A stretch of DNA of 64,000 nucleotides from Paraburkholderia sp. SOS3 (GCF_001922345.1 NZ_CP018812.1:558001-622000); one strand, 5' to 3'; shown: positions 46,664-55,529, counted from the first letter of the stretch. The notes: generated by a model not told the origin, from the sequence alone. Made by a program: numbers and translations.

Positions 46664-47530
46664 ATGGAGCGGAGCCAGACCGGCTATTCCGGTAACCGTG
46701 TGCTTGCGCTTGCTGTCAGCGTGACGGTGGCCAGCCTCTGGTTTGCTGTAGTTATCGCTGTGCCAGAACTTCAACGTTGGTGGTTATCGGTAATCGCCGT
46801 TTGTGCCGTTGTACCGCTGTTGCTGCTCGGCGGAGCATGGAAAGCGCTTGCACGCACCTCTCTCACAGCATCACAGCGACTGACGACCTGGATGGCCATC
46901 GCAATCCCGCTCACGCTGTGGCTTGGCGCAGCTTGGGTAATCGCCTCAATGGGGCTTCTTCTGCCAGGCACAGTTCGGATTCCTCTACTGCCGCTGCTCG
47001 TCATTTTCCCGACTGCAATCGCTATTGCAGTGCTTGGGCACTCAGTTCATGTAAGCAAGCTGCTCGATGTTACGCCCGCTGCCTGGTTGATCGGCATTCA
47101 ATCCTACCGGGTTGTCGGTGCGGTGTTTTTCCTGGGATGGATGGCAGGGACAATGCCAGGCGTTTTCGCCTGGCCCGCCGGAATCGGCGACGTTATAACG
47201 GGGCTGATGGCATTGCCTATCGCGACGGCGATCGCAAGCAGGCGGCCAGGCAGTACGCGCGCGACCTTGCTTTGGAACGCGTTTGGTTTGGGCGACCTGG
47301 TCCTTGCGATCCTTTTAGGTGCGCTGACGTCGCCGGGGCCACTTCAACATCTAAGCTTCGAACATCCAAATTTAGGAATCGGAGCGTACCCCTACGCCAT
47401 TATTCCCGCTTTCATCGTTCCGGGTTCTTTCGTACTACATGCCTTGTCGCTGCGCCAATTGTTAAAACGCCCCCGTTCCAGCGACATGATTTCGCCCGCT
47501 TCAATTCGTCGATCAGACGAAATTCTGTGA
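46664..47530 (+). CDS. Multi-pass membrane protein, function unknown
   Basis: 288 aa from the ATG at 46664 with GGAGAG before it. About seven or eight hydrophobic segments: LALAVSVTVASLWFAVVIAV, WLSVIAVCAVVPLLLLGG, WMAIAIPLTLWLGAAWV, LLPLLVIFPTAIAIAVLG, VVGAVFFLGWMAG, GDVITGLMALPIATAI, GDLVLAILLGAL and IIPAFIVPGSFVLHAL. No known transporter or enzyme motif. Likely part of the HxlR-controlled locus because of the upstream operator. Confidence 0.8.
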   Translation: MERSQTGYSGNRVLALAVSVTVASLWFAVVIAVPELQRWWLSVIAVCAVVPLLLLGGAWKALARTSLTASQRLTTWMAIAIPLTLWLGAAWVIASMGLLLPGTVRIPLLPLLVIFPTAIAIAVLGHSVHVSKLLDVTPAAWLIGIQSYRVVGAVFFLGWMAGTMPGVFAWPAGIGDVITGLMALPIATAIASRRPGSTRATLLWNAFGLGDLVLAILLGALTSPGPLQHLSFEHPNLGIGAYPYAIIPAFIVPGSFVLHALSLRQLLKRPRSSDMISPASIRRSDEIL

Positions 47531-47595
47531 CCCTGATTTATGGAGCCGATGTCCCGATTACTTTGCGGTATCCGAACCGCCGGAGATGAAATCAA

Positions 47596-48537
47596 ATGAC
47601 TGACATGAACAACGCCGCTCGACGGGGTTTCCTGAAGACGGCGGTAGCGCTGGGAGGGACATCCGCACTTGCGGTGCTCGCGATTCCCACGCGCGCCGAG
47701 GAGCTCCCGCAATCTGACGTTTCATTGACCGCTCTTAAGGACACACCGCCAGGTTCCGGCGAAAAGGTAACCGTCGAGCGCCGTGGTTCAATCGTCCTCC
47801 TTGGCATTAATCGTCCCGACTTCCAGAATCGCGTCGATCCCGACACATTCAAAGAGCTGGCCCAAGCCTACTATAACTACGACCGCGATCCTTCATTGCG
47901 TGCTGCAGTTCTGTTCGGACACGGTGAGAATTTCTCGAGAGGTATCGATGTTGACGGTTTCCGATCGCTAGGCGGAAAACCTCCGATATCGCAGGCGGAC
48001 GCCATCAACCCGCTCGCGACAACGCCGGGGCCGCGCCTTACAAAACCTCTCGTTGTCGCTGTCCACGGTGACACCTGGAACATGGGTCATGAACTGTTCC
48101 TCGTCGCCGATATCCGGATTGCTTCGGCCGACACCCGCTTCGCACAGGATGAGAATACACATGGACGTTTTCCCGGAGGAGGCTCTACAGTTCGGTTCGT
48201 TCGCGAGTCGGGATGGGCGAACGCCATGCGCTATATCCTGACCGGCGACCATTGGAGCGCTGAAGAAGCACATCGTATGGGAGAGGTGCAGGTGATCGTG
48301 CCCGACGCAAAGGCTGCGTTAGACACGGCGATTCAGATGGCCAACAAAATTGCTGATTGCGCACCACTTGGCATCAAGACTTCTTTGGCATCGGCTCGCC
48401 TTGCAATCGATCCTTCCGAACAGGAAGCCTTGTTCAAGCTCTCTACGCAATATCGCGCATTCTTCCAGACACACGATTTTCTGGAAGGTCGCAGAGCCGA
48501 GATTGAAGGTCGCAAACCGGTCTACGACGGAAAATGA
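47596..48537 (+). CDS. Crotonase-fold protein with Tat signal
   Basis: 313 aa. The N-terminus ARRGFLKTAVALGGTSALAV is a twin-arginine signal (Arg9-Arg10) with cleavage near PTRA. The mature part is an enoyl-CoA hydratase/isomerase fold: oxyanion segment GENFSRGIDVDGF, VHGDTWNMGHELFLVADIRIAS, FAQDENTHGRFPGGG. Both acidic positions used by hydratases (Glu166 and Glu186 here) are present. An exported crotonase is unusual because CoA thioesters are cytoplasmic, so the substrate may not be a CoA ester. It follows the membrane protein by 65 bases. Confidence 0.85.
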   Translation: MTDMNNAARRGFLKTAVALGGTSALAVLAIPTRAEELPQSDVSLTALKDTPPGSGEKVTVERRGSIVLLGINRPDFQNRVDPDTFKELAQAYYNYDRDPSLRAAVLFGHGENFSRGIDVDGFRSLGGKPPISQADAINPLATTPGPRLTKPLVVAVHGDTWNMGHELFLVADIRIASADTRFAQDENTHGRFPGGGSTVRFVRESGWANAMRYILTGDHWSAEEAHRMGEVQVIVPDAKAALDTAIQMANKIADCAPLGIKTSLASARLAIDPSEQEALFKLSTQYRAFFQTHDFLEGRRAEIEGRKPVYDGK

Positions 48538-48545
48538 ACGGGGCG

Positions 48546-49127
48546 CTACCGTGAGCGTGACTTTCGTTGCCCGATCGGACGGCGTGCCGGTTCGCGGGAC
48601 AACCCATGTTCGACTACTCGTTGCTCGCGACGTCGCGCCGCATGTGACAACCGCCAGCGTACGAGATCGTCCGCGCCGGGTCCTTCCTTGATACCCAGAT
48701 CCTGGGCGCCGAGCCGCTCGCCTGTTTTCTGATCGATGAAACACCATCCCACGTCGGCGCCCGTTTTCAGATTCACGAACTTTAGCGGCGGCGCTGAAGC
48801 GCCCGAGACCTGCCAGCGGTCTCCAATCTGGGAAAGCATCAGCATGACCGGGGCGATTTGCCTGCCCTTGTCGGTCAGGAAGTACTCGTGCCTTTCCGGG
48901 TTCGTCTGGTAGAGCCGGCGTTCGACAAGGCCATTTGCCTCCAGGTGTTTAAGTCGGTCGCTGAGCGTGGCGTTGGTCACCCCGGATGATTGGCGAAAGT
49001 CGTCATACCGGCTGAGGCCGAAGACGAGGTCGCGCAGGATCAGTAAACCCCAACGATCGCCGATCGCCGCCATCACCCCGGCGATTGAACACACCATTCC
49101 ATCGAAACCCTTCGAGCGCATGGTCAC
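48546..49127 (-). CDS. HxlR-family regulator
   Basis: 193 aa from the GTG at 49127 (ATG at 49121 also possible). The HxlR winged helix is at about 10-105: CSIAGVMAAIGDRWGLLILRDL, SGVTNATLSDRLKHLEANGLVERR. An extra C-terminal part of about 85 residues follows (FVNLKTGADVGWCFIDQKTGERL). It has the Cys near the N-terminus (VCSIAG) that some members use for redox or electrophile sensing. Divergent from the NmrA-like gene, with two operator copies between. Confidence 0.93.
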   Translation of the reverse strand: MTMRSKGFDGMVCSIAGVMAAIGDRWGLLILRDLVFGLSRYDDFRQSSGVTNATLSDRLKHLEANGLVERRLYQTNPERHEYFLTDKGRQIAPVMLMLSQIGDRWQVSGASAPPLKFVNLKTGADVGWCFIDQKTGERLGAQDLGIKEGPGADDLVRWRLSHAARRREQRVVEHGLSREPARRPIGQRKSRSR

Positions 49128-49165
49128 TACCCCTCGTTAACCTTAACAACCTTAATGGTCGCACA

Positions 49166-49182
49166 ACTCTCATTATAAGAGC
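49166..49182. promoter_or_regulatory. Palindromic operator, copy 2 of 3
   Basis: ACTCTCATTATAAGAGC, two differences from the perfect palindrome, 39 bases from the HxlR start. Likely autoregulatory. Confidence 0.7.
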
Positions 49183-49240
49183 TGGCGCGATGCGGTTGAT
49201 TGACGTACTGATCGACGAATGGTGTGGTTGTTCCTTTGTA

Positions 49241-49261
49241 ACTCTTATTATAAGATTGACA
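49241..49261. promoter_or_regulatory. Palindromic operator, copy 3 of 3, with -35
   Basis: ACTCTTATTATAAGATT (49241-49257) overlaps a TTGACA -35 (49256-49261) facing the NmrA-like gene. Preceded by GTA, as is copy 1 (GTAACTCTTAT). Confidence 0.7.
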
Positions 49262-49323
49262 TGCTATGTGGTGTTGGACGATGAATGTCCGGCAATTCTT
49301 TTGATCGCATCTATGGAGTATCG

Positions 49324-50418
49324 ATGACCTCCTACACTACCTCCAGGATCTTCGTTGTTGGCGGCACTGGCGCTCAAGGCTTGCCGGTAATCAACGCGCT
49401 GGTCGGCGACGGAAAGTACTCTGTCCGAGCGCTCAGCCGCGATCCTCATTCGCGTCGCGCAAAAGCGCTCACTGGACTTGGCGACGTGTCCATTTTCGAG
49501 GGAACGTTCGCGGACGACGGCGTCCTGCGGGAAGGATTCCGTGGTTGCGATGGGGCATACATCAATCTCGACGGCTTCAATACCGGTGAAAAGACCGAGG
49601 TTTACTGGGCTATCCGTAGCTACGAGATCGCTATAGAAGAAGGCATCCGTTTTTTCGTTTACGGCAATCTTGACTACGCGCTCAAGAAGTCGGGTTACGA
49701 TTCGCGATTCCGCGCCGGCCACTATGACGGTAAGGGTCGCATAGGTGAATGGATCCTGGCTCAAAACGAGGCGAACAAGGACAGAATGGGCGCGGCTTTG
49801 CTTACCACGGGGCCATACATGGAGATGGTGATCTCGGCAATGACACCGATGACGCCCTCTGTAGAAGATGGCGTGGTGGTCTGGAAAGTCCCGCTCGGCA
49901 ATGGGTCCGTGCCGCACGTCGCCCTCGATGATTGTGGATACTACGCGCGGTGGCTCTTCGATAACGCTGAGCGCGCGAATGGGATGAATCTCGAAGTCGC
50001 TGTCGAGCATATCAAATATCGAGACCTTGCTGCGGCGTTCGAGAAGGTGACGGGACATCCGGCGCGGTACATCGATACTGACCTGGACACATACTGGAGC
50101 GGTGCGCTCGGAATGGCAGCTGCATTGCCTGCCGGGTACAACGCCGATATCAGCGACAAAAGCACCATGAGTTTCAGGGACAATTTCACCGGCTTCTGGA
50201 ACATCTGGAAACACGGTGTTGTTCAGCGAGACTATGCATTGCTGGACGAAATCCATCCGAATCGGATCAGAAGCGTTGAACAGTGGCTAAGGCGCGAAGA
50301 TCAGCTGGGAAAAGCGCACGGGAAAGGAAGCCTTTGGGAGCGGGTCCAACCCGAGAACCTGTATAAGTCAACGCCGCTGCTAAAGCTGACCGAGGACCGG
50401 AGGATGGGGAAGCTTTAG
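49324..50418 (+). CDS. NmrA-like NAD(P)-binding protein
   Basis: 364 aa from the ATG at 49324. Rossmann start RIFVVGGTGAQGLPVI, then an atypical short-chain dehydrogenase/NmrA fold (YINLDGFNTGEKTEVYWAIRSYEIAIEEGIRFFVYGNLDY). It may act as a redox sensor or quinone reductase. Likely HxlR-controlled through the operator over its -35. Confidence 0.88.
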   Translation: MTSYTTSRIFVVGGTGAQGLPVINALVGDGKYSVRALSRDPHSRRAKALTGLGDVSIFEGTFADDGVLREGFRGCDGAYINLDGFNTGEKTEVYWAIRSYEIAIEEGIRFFVYGNLDYALKKSGYDSRFRAGHYDGKGRIGEWILAQNEANKDRMGAALLTTGPYMEMVISAMTPMTPSVEDGVVVWKVPLGNGSVPHVALDDCGYYARWLFDNAERANGMNLEVAVEHIKYRDLAAAFEKVTGHPARYIDTDLDTYWSGALGMAAALPAGYNADISDKSTMSFRDNFTGFWNIWKHGVVQRDYALLDEIHPNRIRSVEQWLRREDQLGKAHGKGSLWERVQPENLYKSTPLLKLTEDRRMGKL

Positions 50419-50625
50419 ACGCTGGCGCGGTGGATGGTGCCGGAGTGCGCTCCCGTCCGGATTCTTTTCCCGAGCACAATAGACAACCTTAAATTTCTCT
50501 TCATGATTCCGCTTGCGTAGAGCAATCCTCGCTTCGCTATGCTTGTTCACACGCACTCCTGCTCAACCTGCTTGTGCGGGAGCCCTTCGAAAAGACTGTT
50601 GTGGGTTCGGATAGGAGACTTCACA

Positions 50626-50898
50626 ATGAACGCATGTCTTAAAGCGTGGATCGGCGTGTGTATGACCGCGAGCGCCTTATTGCCAGTGTGCGCGCACGCG
50701 CAGACTTCATCCGCAAGCGAGACTCTTACGACGAGCCAGACTGCACAAGCGACTCCGCCGGCCCCGAATCAGTCAGGCAATTGGCAACCGTATGCATCGA
50801 GCGGGGAGACACGGGCACAGGTTTACCAGGATCTGGTGCATGCGGAGCAGGACGGCCAGATCAAGTATCTCGACCGGACGATTTACGCACACCACTAG
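50626..50898 (+). CDS. DUF4148-like small secreted protein
   Basis: 90 aa, start after GGAGAC. Signal peptide MNACLKAWIGVCMTASALLP.. ending CAHA before QTSS. The C-terminal half (TRAQVYQDLVHAEQDGQIKYLD) fits DUF4148, common and multi-copy in Burkholderia; function unknown. Confidence 0.8.
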   Translation: MNACLKAWIGVCMTASALLPVCAHAQTSSASETLTTSQTAQATPPAPNQSGNWQPYASSGETRAQVYQDLVHAEQDGQIKYLDRTIYAHH

Positions 50899-50904
50899 AG
50901 CGCT

Positions 50905-51906
50905 TCAGGCGCGCATCAGCGACGGCGGCGTTGTCAAATGAGTGGGATCGTGCGCGGTCACGGCCTCGTAGTGACCGAGCTGATCCCATACCACGAGCCG
51001 ATGGGTATAGTCCCGGTTCGCCGTGCTCGACCCGCGGACTGTTCCCAGTCGTACAACATCGGCATCGCCGAGACCTGCCTGTACCACTCCGACCTTGACA
51101 TTCACGTCATAGCGCTCGTTGATGAGATCTAGAAGCGTCGATGCGCTGCTGTTGCTACCTGTATCGAAAAACAGCATCTTGCCGCGCTCATTCGGGCGGT
51201 TCGGCTGGCTGCGGCGCACTTCGTCGACCGCGTCGTCGTATCTTGCGCGAATCTCGCCGACTTCGTCGTCCAGTGCCTTACCCTGCAAATGAGGCCTCAA
51301 CTGCTGAACGAGCGAATAGATTGCGCAATTGTTGCCGGAACCGGAATTAGGAATGCTCTCCAATCCGTTGCGTTCGAGATGGCGGCGGAACGCCTGGTTG
51401 TTATCCGACTGCCCGCTTAGTTCTGAATCGCGGCGGCTGCGCTCTACTTCCGGCGGCTCGCACTCGACCGATTTTTCCAGCAGTGGCCGCTGATCGGTGG
51501 CCTCGAGCTGGAAGTGCGCGCGAGTGCCTGCCGGCCTTGATGGTTCGTCCTGCACGGCGGTCGCGTCGTCGTCGCACGCGAGCGTGCGAAAGGCGTGATC
51601 CTGCCGGCTACGGCGAATCGCTTCGGCAAGCGCGGACTTGTTGGCCGCGTTAAGTTCGTCATGCGAACCGGTGCTGATCGCGTCCTGTTGTTCCCGCGTG
51701 ACAAAACGGCTGTAGTCGGGCGCTCGCCGGCCGCCGTTCAACTGCTGCAGCCCGCATAGCGGACTGTGCTGGGCGATCGCCGGAGTGGCCGACGTATATA
51801 CCGGTGCATACGCCAGCATATGCGGTTTGTCCGGCATTTGATCGAAGCTCGGCAAAACATCGTCGACATGTTCGCCGAGGCTGGATTTATCAAGGTCGTG
51901 CAGCAT
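50905..51906 (-). CDS. Putative type III effector, OTU-like cysteine protease
   Basis: 333 aa from the ATG at 51906. Residues 1-180 are polar and disordered-looking, as in secreted effectors. A C-terminal domain starts IPNSGSGNNCAIYSL, where Cys194 fits the OTU G-x-G-N-C catalytic loop, and ends WDQLGHYEAVT, where His312 fits the OTU H-Y site. The segment between is helical then strand-rich, of suitable length. A perfect PIP box and -10 element precede it, so HrpB control is likely. It may remove ubiquitin in host cells. Other papain-like folds are possible; family membership was not confirmed by search. Confidence 0.65.
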   Translation of the reverse strand: MLHDLDKSSLGEHVDDVLPSFDQMPDKPHMLAYAPVYTSATPAIAQHSPLCGLQQLNGGRRAPDYSRFVTREQQDAISTGSHDELNAANKSALAEAIRRSRQDHAFRTLACDDDATAVQDEPSRPAGTRAHFQLEATDQRPLLEKSVECEPPEVERSRRDSELSGQSDNNQAFRRHLERNGLESIPNSGSGNNCAIYSLVQQLRPHLQGKALDDEVGEIRARYDDAVDEVRRSQPNRPNERGKMLFFDTGSNSSASTLLDLINERYDVNVKVGVVQAGLGDADVVRLGTVRGSSTANRDYTHRLVVWDQLGHYEAVTAHDPTHLTTPPSLMRA

Positions 51907-51954
51907 GGGTGAACGCTCGAAGCGCGCGGCGGAAGCGCGATGACCCGCGTCTGA

Positions 51955-52017
51955 AGTGTAGGGCGGGCGTGGCGCGTGGCGTGAATCGATGCGCGAAGCG
52001 CGCGTCAATCACGCGAA
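51955..52017 (-). promoter_or_regulatory. PIP/hrpII box and -10 of the OTU-like gene
   Basis: Reading the minus strand: TTCGC-N15-TTCGC (52017-51993), which also satisfies TTCG-N16-TTCG. A TACACT -10 (YANNNT type) follows after exactly 32 bases (51960-51955), then the gene 48 bases on. This is the arrangement of HrpX/HrpB-activated promoters in Xanthomonas and Ralstonia. Confidence 0.85.
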
Positions 52018-52068
52018 TCATGTTCTTTTCGACCCGAGGAGACCGGGACGCTGACCTCCACCTCGGCG

Positions 52069-52701
52069 TTATGCCGCGGCGACAGGGTCGAGTGCCGGAC
52101 GCGGCGCCTTTCTCGCGACGACCCGGTGTGAAATGACCGGCGCTGGCTCATGCGGCGCACGCGTAATCGCGAAAAGCAGCGCGTCGCCTGCGGGCAGATG
52201 CCGGTTGGGCCGCGGCTCCCAGTTCGCAAGCCGGCCCTCGAGCGTAAAACCGAGGCGCGTCATCGTACTGGCTGCGGCGCCTTCGGGTGCGCAATACGCA
52301 TGGATGCGACAAAGCTGCGGCTGTGCAAGCAGCCAGCCGATCAGCCTCAGCAGCGCGGCAAGACCGGCGCGGCGCCGGCGGTGGCCTTCGCGCCGGCTCG
52401 TAATCACGCCGATCTCCGCGCGCGGCGGCGCCGGTTGCAGTTCGACCGCGGCGACGAGGCGTCCGCTTTGCAGATCCTCCATCGCCCATGTAAAACAGGT
52501 TCTGCTGTTCCAGCCCAGCTGGCAACTGCGGATGAAAAGTCGCGTGTCGTCGACATGACGGTGGGTCGGAAACGGCAGCCACTCGGTGACGGCCGGATCG
52601 CCAAGCAACGTTTCGAAGAGCGCATCCGCATCGGCGTCGGTGAAAGGCCGCAGCCTGATGTCGTCGGTTTCGATGGTGGCCGGTGGACAAAAGGTGTTCA
52701 T
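52069..52701 (-). CDS. GNAT-family acetyltransferase
   Basis: 210 aa, RimJ/RimL-like GNAT: IRLRPFTDADADALFETLLGDPAVTEWLPF and ASTMTRLGFTLEGRLANWE. The acetyl-CoA loop is degenerate-looking (SRREGHRRRRAGLAALLRL). It starts 13 bases after the stop of the HrpB-like gene, so probably co-transcribed with it. The target is unknown; a link to secretion is possible but unproven. Confidence 0.85.
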   Translation of the reverse strand: MNTFCPPATIETDDIRLRPFTDADADALFETLLGDPAVTEWLPFPTHRHVDDTRLFIRSCQLGWNSRTCFTWAMEDLQSGRLVAAVELQPAPPRAEIGVITSRREGHRRRRAGLAALLRLIGWLLAQPQLCRIHAYCAPEGAAASTMTRLGFTLEGRLANWEPRPNRHLPAGDALLFAITRAPHEPAPVISHRVVARKAPRPALDPVAAA

Positions 52702-52714
52702 CGACGTGCCTCTT

Positions 52715-54145
52715 TCATCGCGAGAGCGTCTCGGACGGCGCTTCCTTGAACATCTTCCGATACCCGTTGAGTAGCGTCGAGCGATGCTGCACGCCCCAGC
52801 GGTTGGCGATCTGCAACACGCTGGCCGAATGAGAGTCGCTGACCATCAGTTCCTCGCGGATATGCTCCATCCGCTTGTTGCGGATCAGCTCGCTCGGCGA
52901 CACGCCGAGGTGTGCCTTGAATGCGGCCTGCAAGGCTCGATCGGTGACGCCGATATGCGTCGCGACGTCGCGCACGGACAGGTCCGCGCGTTCGAGATTG
53001 TCGACAAGGTAGCGATACGCACGACGATATTTGCCGGGCAGCCGCGCGCTGATGTCGTCGGGCGCGGGCTGTGTCTGTTCGGCCGGCGTGGCAGGCAGCG
53101 CGACGCTGTCGGCGCGCACATGCCTGATCGACATCAGCGCGTAGCGGCCGTACCACTGCGCGTGGTCGCCAAGACGCCCTTGCTGCTGTCGAACCTTCGC
53201 CTGGCAATACAGGTACTCGAGATACCAGCGCGCGTGCTGTACGCCTTGCATAGGGGAGTCGCGAAACATATGCAGCATCGTTTCGGCGACATGCGGCGCT
53301 TTGCCCGCGAGCGCGCCGAGAGCGACTTCGAGACGCAGACTGCGGTGATAGTCGTCGAGTCCCGCGCTCTGGCTCCAGCGCAAATGCGCGTCGATCTGGC
53401 CGAGCGCTGCGTGGCTGCCCCGTGCGAGGGCCTGCAAGTGATGCAGGTAGTCGATTCGCCGCGTGAGCACCGCGATGGCGGGGGTGCTGTCGTCCGCCAG
53501 TGTAGGCATTCCATCGCCGACGTGCGCCGGCATGAATTCGGCGATGACCGATTGCCAGTAGATGTGATCGGCAAGCGGTTCGGTCGAGCGCAGCCGGTAC
53601 TGCACGAGCAGATCGTGGCGCAGCGTGTCGACGAGCCTGCGCCAGCGGAAGTCCGGCGCGAGCGCGGCGAGCGCGGACATTGCTTCGAGACGCTTGCGCA
53701 CGCCGTCGAGGCGGCCTAGATGGAACAGCACGAGCGCGGCGCCGACGAGGCTTTCGAGGCGTTGCTCGTTGCTTGCCTCGTCATCGTCGGCGATGCGCTT
53801 GAAGCACATCAGAGCGGTGCCGAGATGGTTCTGGAATAGCGCCTGCCAGCCCGCATTGCGACACAGCGCGGCGCGGATCGCGCTGCGTTCGCCGCGCATG
53901 GCTTTTTGCGCCAACCGGTACGTTTCCTCGGCATCCTCATAGCGGCCGAGCACGAGCTGCACATCGGCGTATGCCTGCAGTTCCGCCTGGCTCGGCGCAT
54001 CGTCGGGCCGTTCGTGATCGACGCGCGCGGCGGCGACGGCAGCCGCGTCGTGAAACTGGCCGGCGAGCATCTTCGTGCTGAACGACGCAGCGGCGTGCGC
54101 CGATGAGAGAGCCGACGTAACCGCGAAGTACAAGGTGGACGACAT
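52715..54145 (-). CDS. HrpB-like AraC-family regulator of type III secretion
   Basis: 476 aa from the ATG at 54145 preceded by CAGGAGCG. Residues about 1-370 are helical repeats of TPR kind (AGQFHDAAAVAAARV, LGRYEDAEETYRLAQKAM). The AraC double helix-turn-helix is at about 385-475 (LSVRDVATHIGVTDRALQAAFKAHLGVSPSELIRNKRMEHIR; ANRWGVQHRSTLLNGYRKMF). Length and layout equal Ralstonia HrpB. HrpB binds TTCG-N16-TTCG boxes, and three effector-like genes nearby carry them. The name is an inference from architecture and targets. Confidence 0.78.
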   Translation of the reverse strand: MSSTLYFAVTSALSSAHAAASFSTKMLAGQFHDAAAVAAARVDHERPDDAPSQAELQAYADVQLVLGRYEDAEETYRLAQKAMRGERSAIRAALCRNAGWQALFQNHLGTALMCFKRIADDDEASNEQRLESLVGAALVLFHLGRLDGVRKRLEAMSALAALAPDFRWRRLVDTLRHDLLVQYRLRSTEPLADHIYWQSVIAEFMPAHVGDGMPTLADDSTPAIAVLTRRIDYLHHLQALARGSHAALGQIDAHLRWSQSAGLDDYHRSLRLEVALGALAGKAPHVAETMLHMFRDSPMQGVQHARWYLEYLYCQAKVRQQQGRLGDHAQWYGRYALMSIRHVRADSVALPATPAEQTQPAPDDISARLPGKYRRAYRYLVDNLERADLSVRDVATHIGVTDRALQAAFKAHLGVSPSELIRNKRMEHIREELMVSDSHSASVLQIANRWGVQHRSTLLNGYRKMFKEAPSETLSR

Positions 54146-54305
54146 GGAGCGCTCCTGCAGGAATGTTCGTGATGGGAAACGACGTTTAGGTTGCATCGTT
54201 CGTTGGCAGCATCGTTGCATTCAGTGCGGGCGGGCTCAGCAATTTTTGACGTTCTGTTACTTTCGGCGTTACCTGGCGAAGTGGTGTGGCTCATGACGCG
54301 AGCGT

Positions 54306-55193
54306 CTAATGCCTCGTGAGCTGGTAGAGCATGTCGCTGCAGTGCTGCGCAAACTGCAGAATGCTGCCGACGACATTAACCATGAATTTGCCGAGCATCC
54401 CCATGCCTTTCGTCATCCTCTCGACGTCCTGCAGCAGTTGATACCGCTCGGGCGAGAGATAGGGCGGCGGCGCGACGTCGGCTGGCGAATAGGGCGGTGG
54501 CGATTCGAGCTGCTGCATGTGTGGCGGTGGCCCAGGCGGCGCCGCATAGCGCCCGGGCTGAGGCGGTGGCGAATAAGCCGGTGGCATCGAATCGTGATCT
54601 TTAATGTGGGTTTCACTGATCTCGTCCGCCTCATGACCCTCGACGTGGGCGTCGTCGACCTTGTTCGCTTGCGATGGAAGGGATCCCTTTCTTTCGATCG
54701 AATCTTCGGCGCGAGTGTTGTGCACCGTGAATGCGCTCGCCCCCAGCGGTGGGTTGACTGGTTTATCGATGGCCGGGCTGATCGAGCGGTCGATAATGGG
54801 ACTGTGTGCTCTGCTGTCCAGTTGCCTGACGATGGCGGGATCCGCAGGCCTGCGCGGCGACGGAGCGATGAGTGGCGAACGCGAACGTATATCGAACGGC
54901 GAAGGCGAACGCGAATCGAGCGGCGACGGCGAACGCACGTCGTTCGATCTCGTTCGCGATGGCAATCGCGATACGCGGATGCTCGGACGACGCTGTTGCC
55001 CGACCGGCGTATGCGCATCGTTCCCGGTGTCGCGCATCAGAGGGGCAAGCGTTGCGCCGACTTGCATCGTCTTTGATTCGAGGCGCGTGCTGCCGGGCCG
55101 CGCAAGCTGCTTGCCGTGCTCGGGCGTTAGATCTTCCGGAATATCGACGCCCGACACTGGAGCCGTTGTGTTCGAGGTGGCTTCTGTCAACAC
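54306..55193 (-). CDS. Proline-rich putative type III effector with three PPxY motifs
   Basis: 295 aa from a GTG (an in-frame stop lies just upstream). No known domain. Residues 86-115 hold Ser-Pro repeats (RSPSPLDSRSPSPF). PPAY (204-207), PPPY (232-235) and PPPY (242-245) match the WW-domain ligand consensus used to recruit host Nedd4-type ligases. The final 45 residues are hydrophobic-amphipathic (GMLGKFMVNVVGSILQFA) and could contact a membrane or partner. A perfect PIP box lies upstream. Host action is inferred only. Confidence 0.65.
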   Translation of the reverse strand: MLTEATSNTTAPVSGVDIPEDLTPEHGKQLARPGSTRLESKTMQVGATLAPLMRDTGNDAHTPVGQQRRPSIRVSRLPSRTRSNDVRSPSPLDSRSPSPFDIRSRSPLIAPSPRRPADPAIVRQLDSRAHSPIIDRSISPAIDKPVNPPLGASAFTVHNTRAEDSIERKGSLPSQANKVDDAHVEGHEADEISETHIKDHDSMPPAYSPPPQPGRYAAPPGPPPHMQQLESPPPYSPADVAPPPYLSPERYQLLQDVERMTKGMGMLGKFMVNVVGSILQFAQHCSDMLYQLTRH

Positions 55194-55266
55194 GTGTTTC
55201 TCGCTGAAAAGAGGTCATGGCATTTGCGGTGGCCTTCGAATGGCGCGCACGGGTGCCGATGACGCG

Positions 55267-55329
55267 GTTATAGGCGAGTGACGTGGGTGGGCGGCGTGCC
55301 GCGTGCGAAGCCGCGCGACACGACGCGAA
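55267..55329 (-). promoter_or_regulatory. PIP/hrpII box and -10 of the PPxY gene
   Basis: Minus strand: TTCGC-N15-TTCGC at 55329-55305, then after exactly 32 bases TATAAC (55272-55267), close to TATAAT though not a strict TANNNT. The gene begins about 73 bases further on. Confidence 0.82.
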
Positions 55330-55529
55330 CCGGCATGCGGCGGCGGCGCCTGCCTCGCCGAACGGTCCGAAGCGCCTGGCGGCGACGCGAAGCGGCAAGC
55401 GTAGCCGGTCTGGATTCCGATGGACAGCCTCGTTGCGGATCGCTAATTTTCATCGCGACGCCCGCCGGCCCGCACGGATCGTCAGTGCGCGATGCGGCCC
55501 CGCAACTTTCAACGATCAAAGGACTGAAG

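Noticed and set aside
50586..50609. A further TTCG-N16-TTCG match before the DUF4148 gene
   Set aside because: It ends only 17 bases before the ATG, so the -10 would fall inside the coding region, and no TANNNT is at the right distance. A few such 8-base matches are expected by chance in 64 kb.
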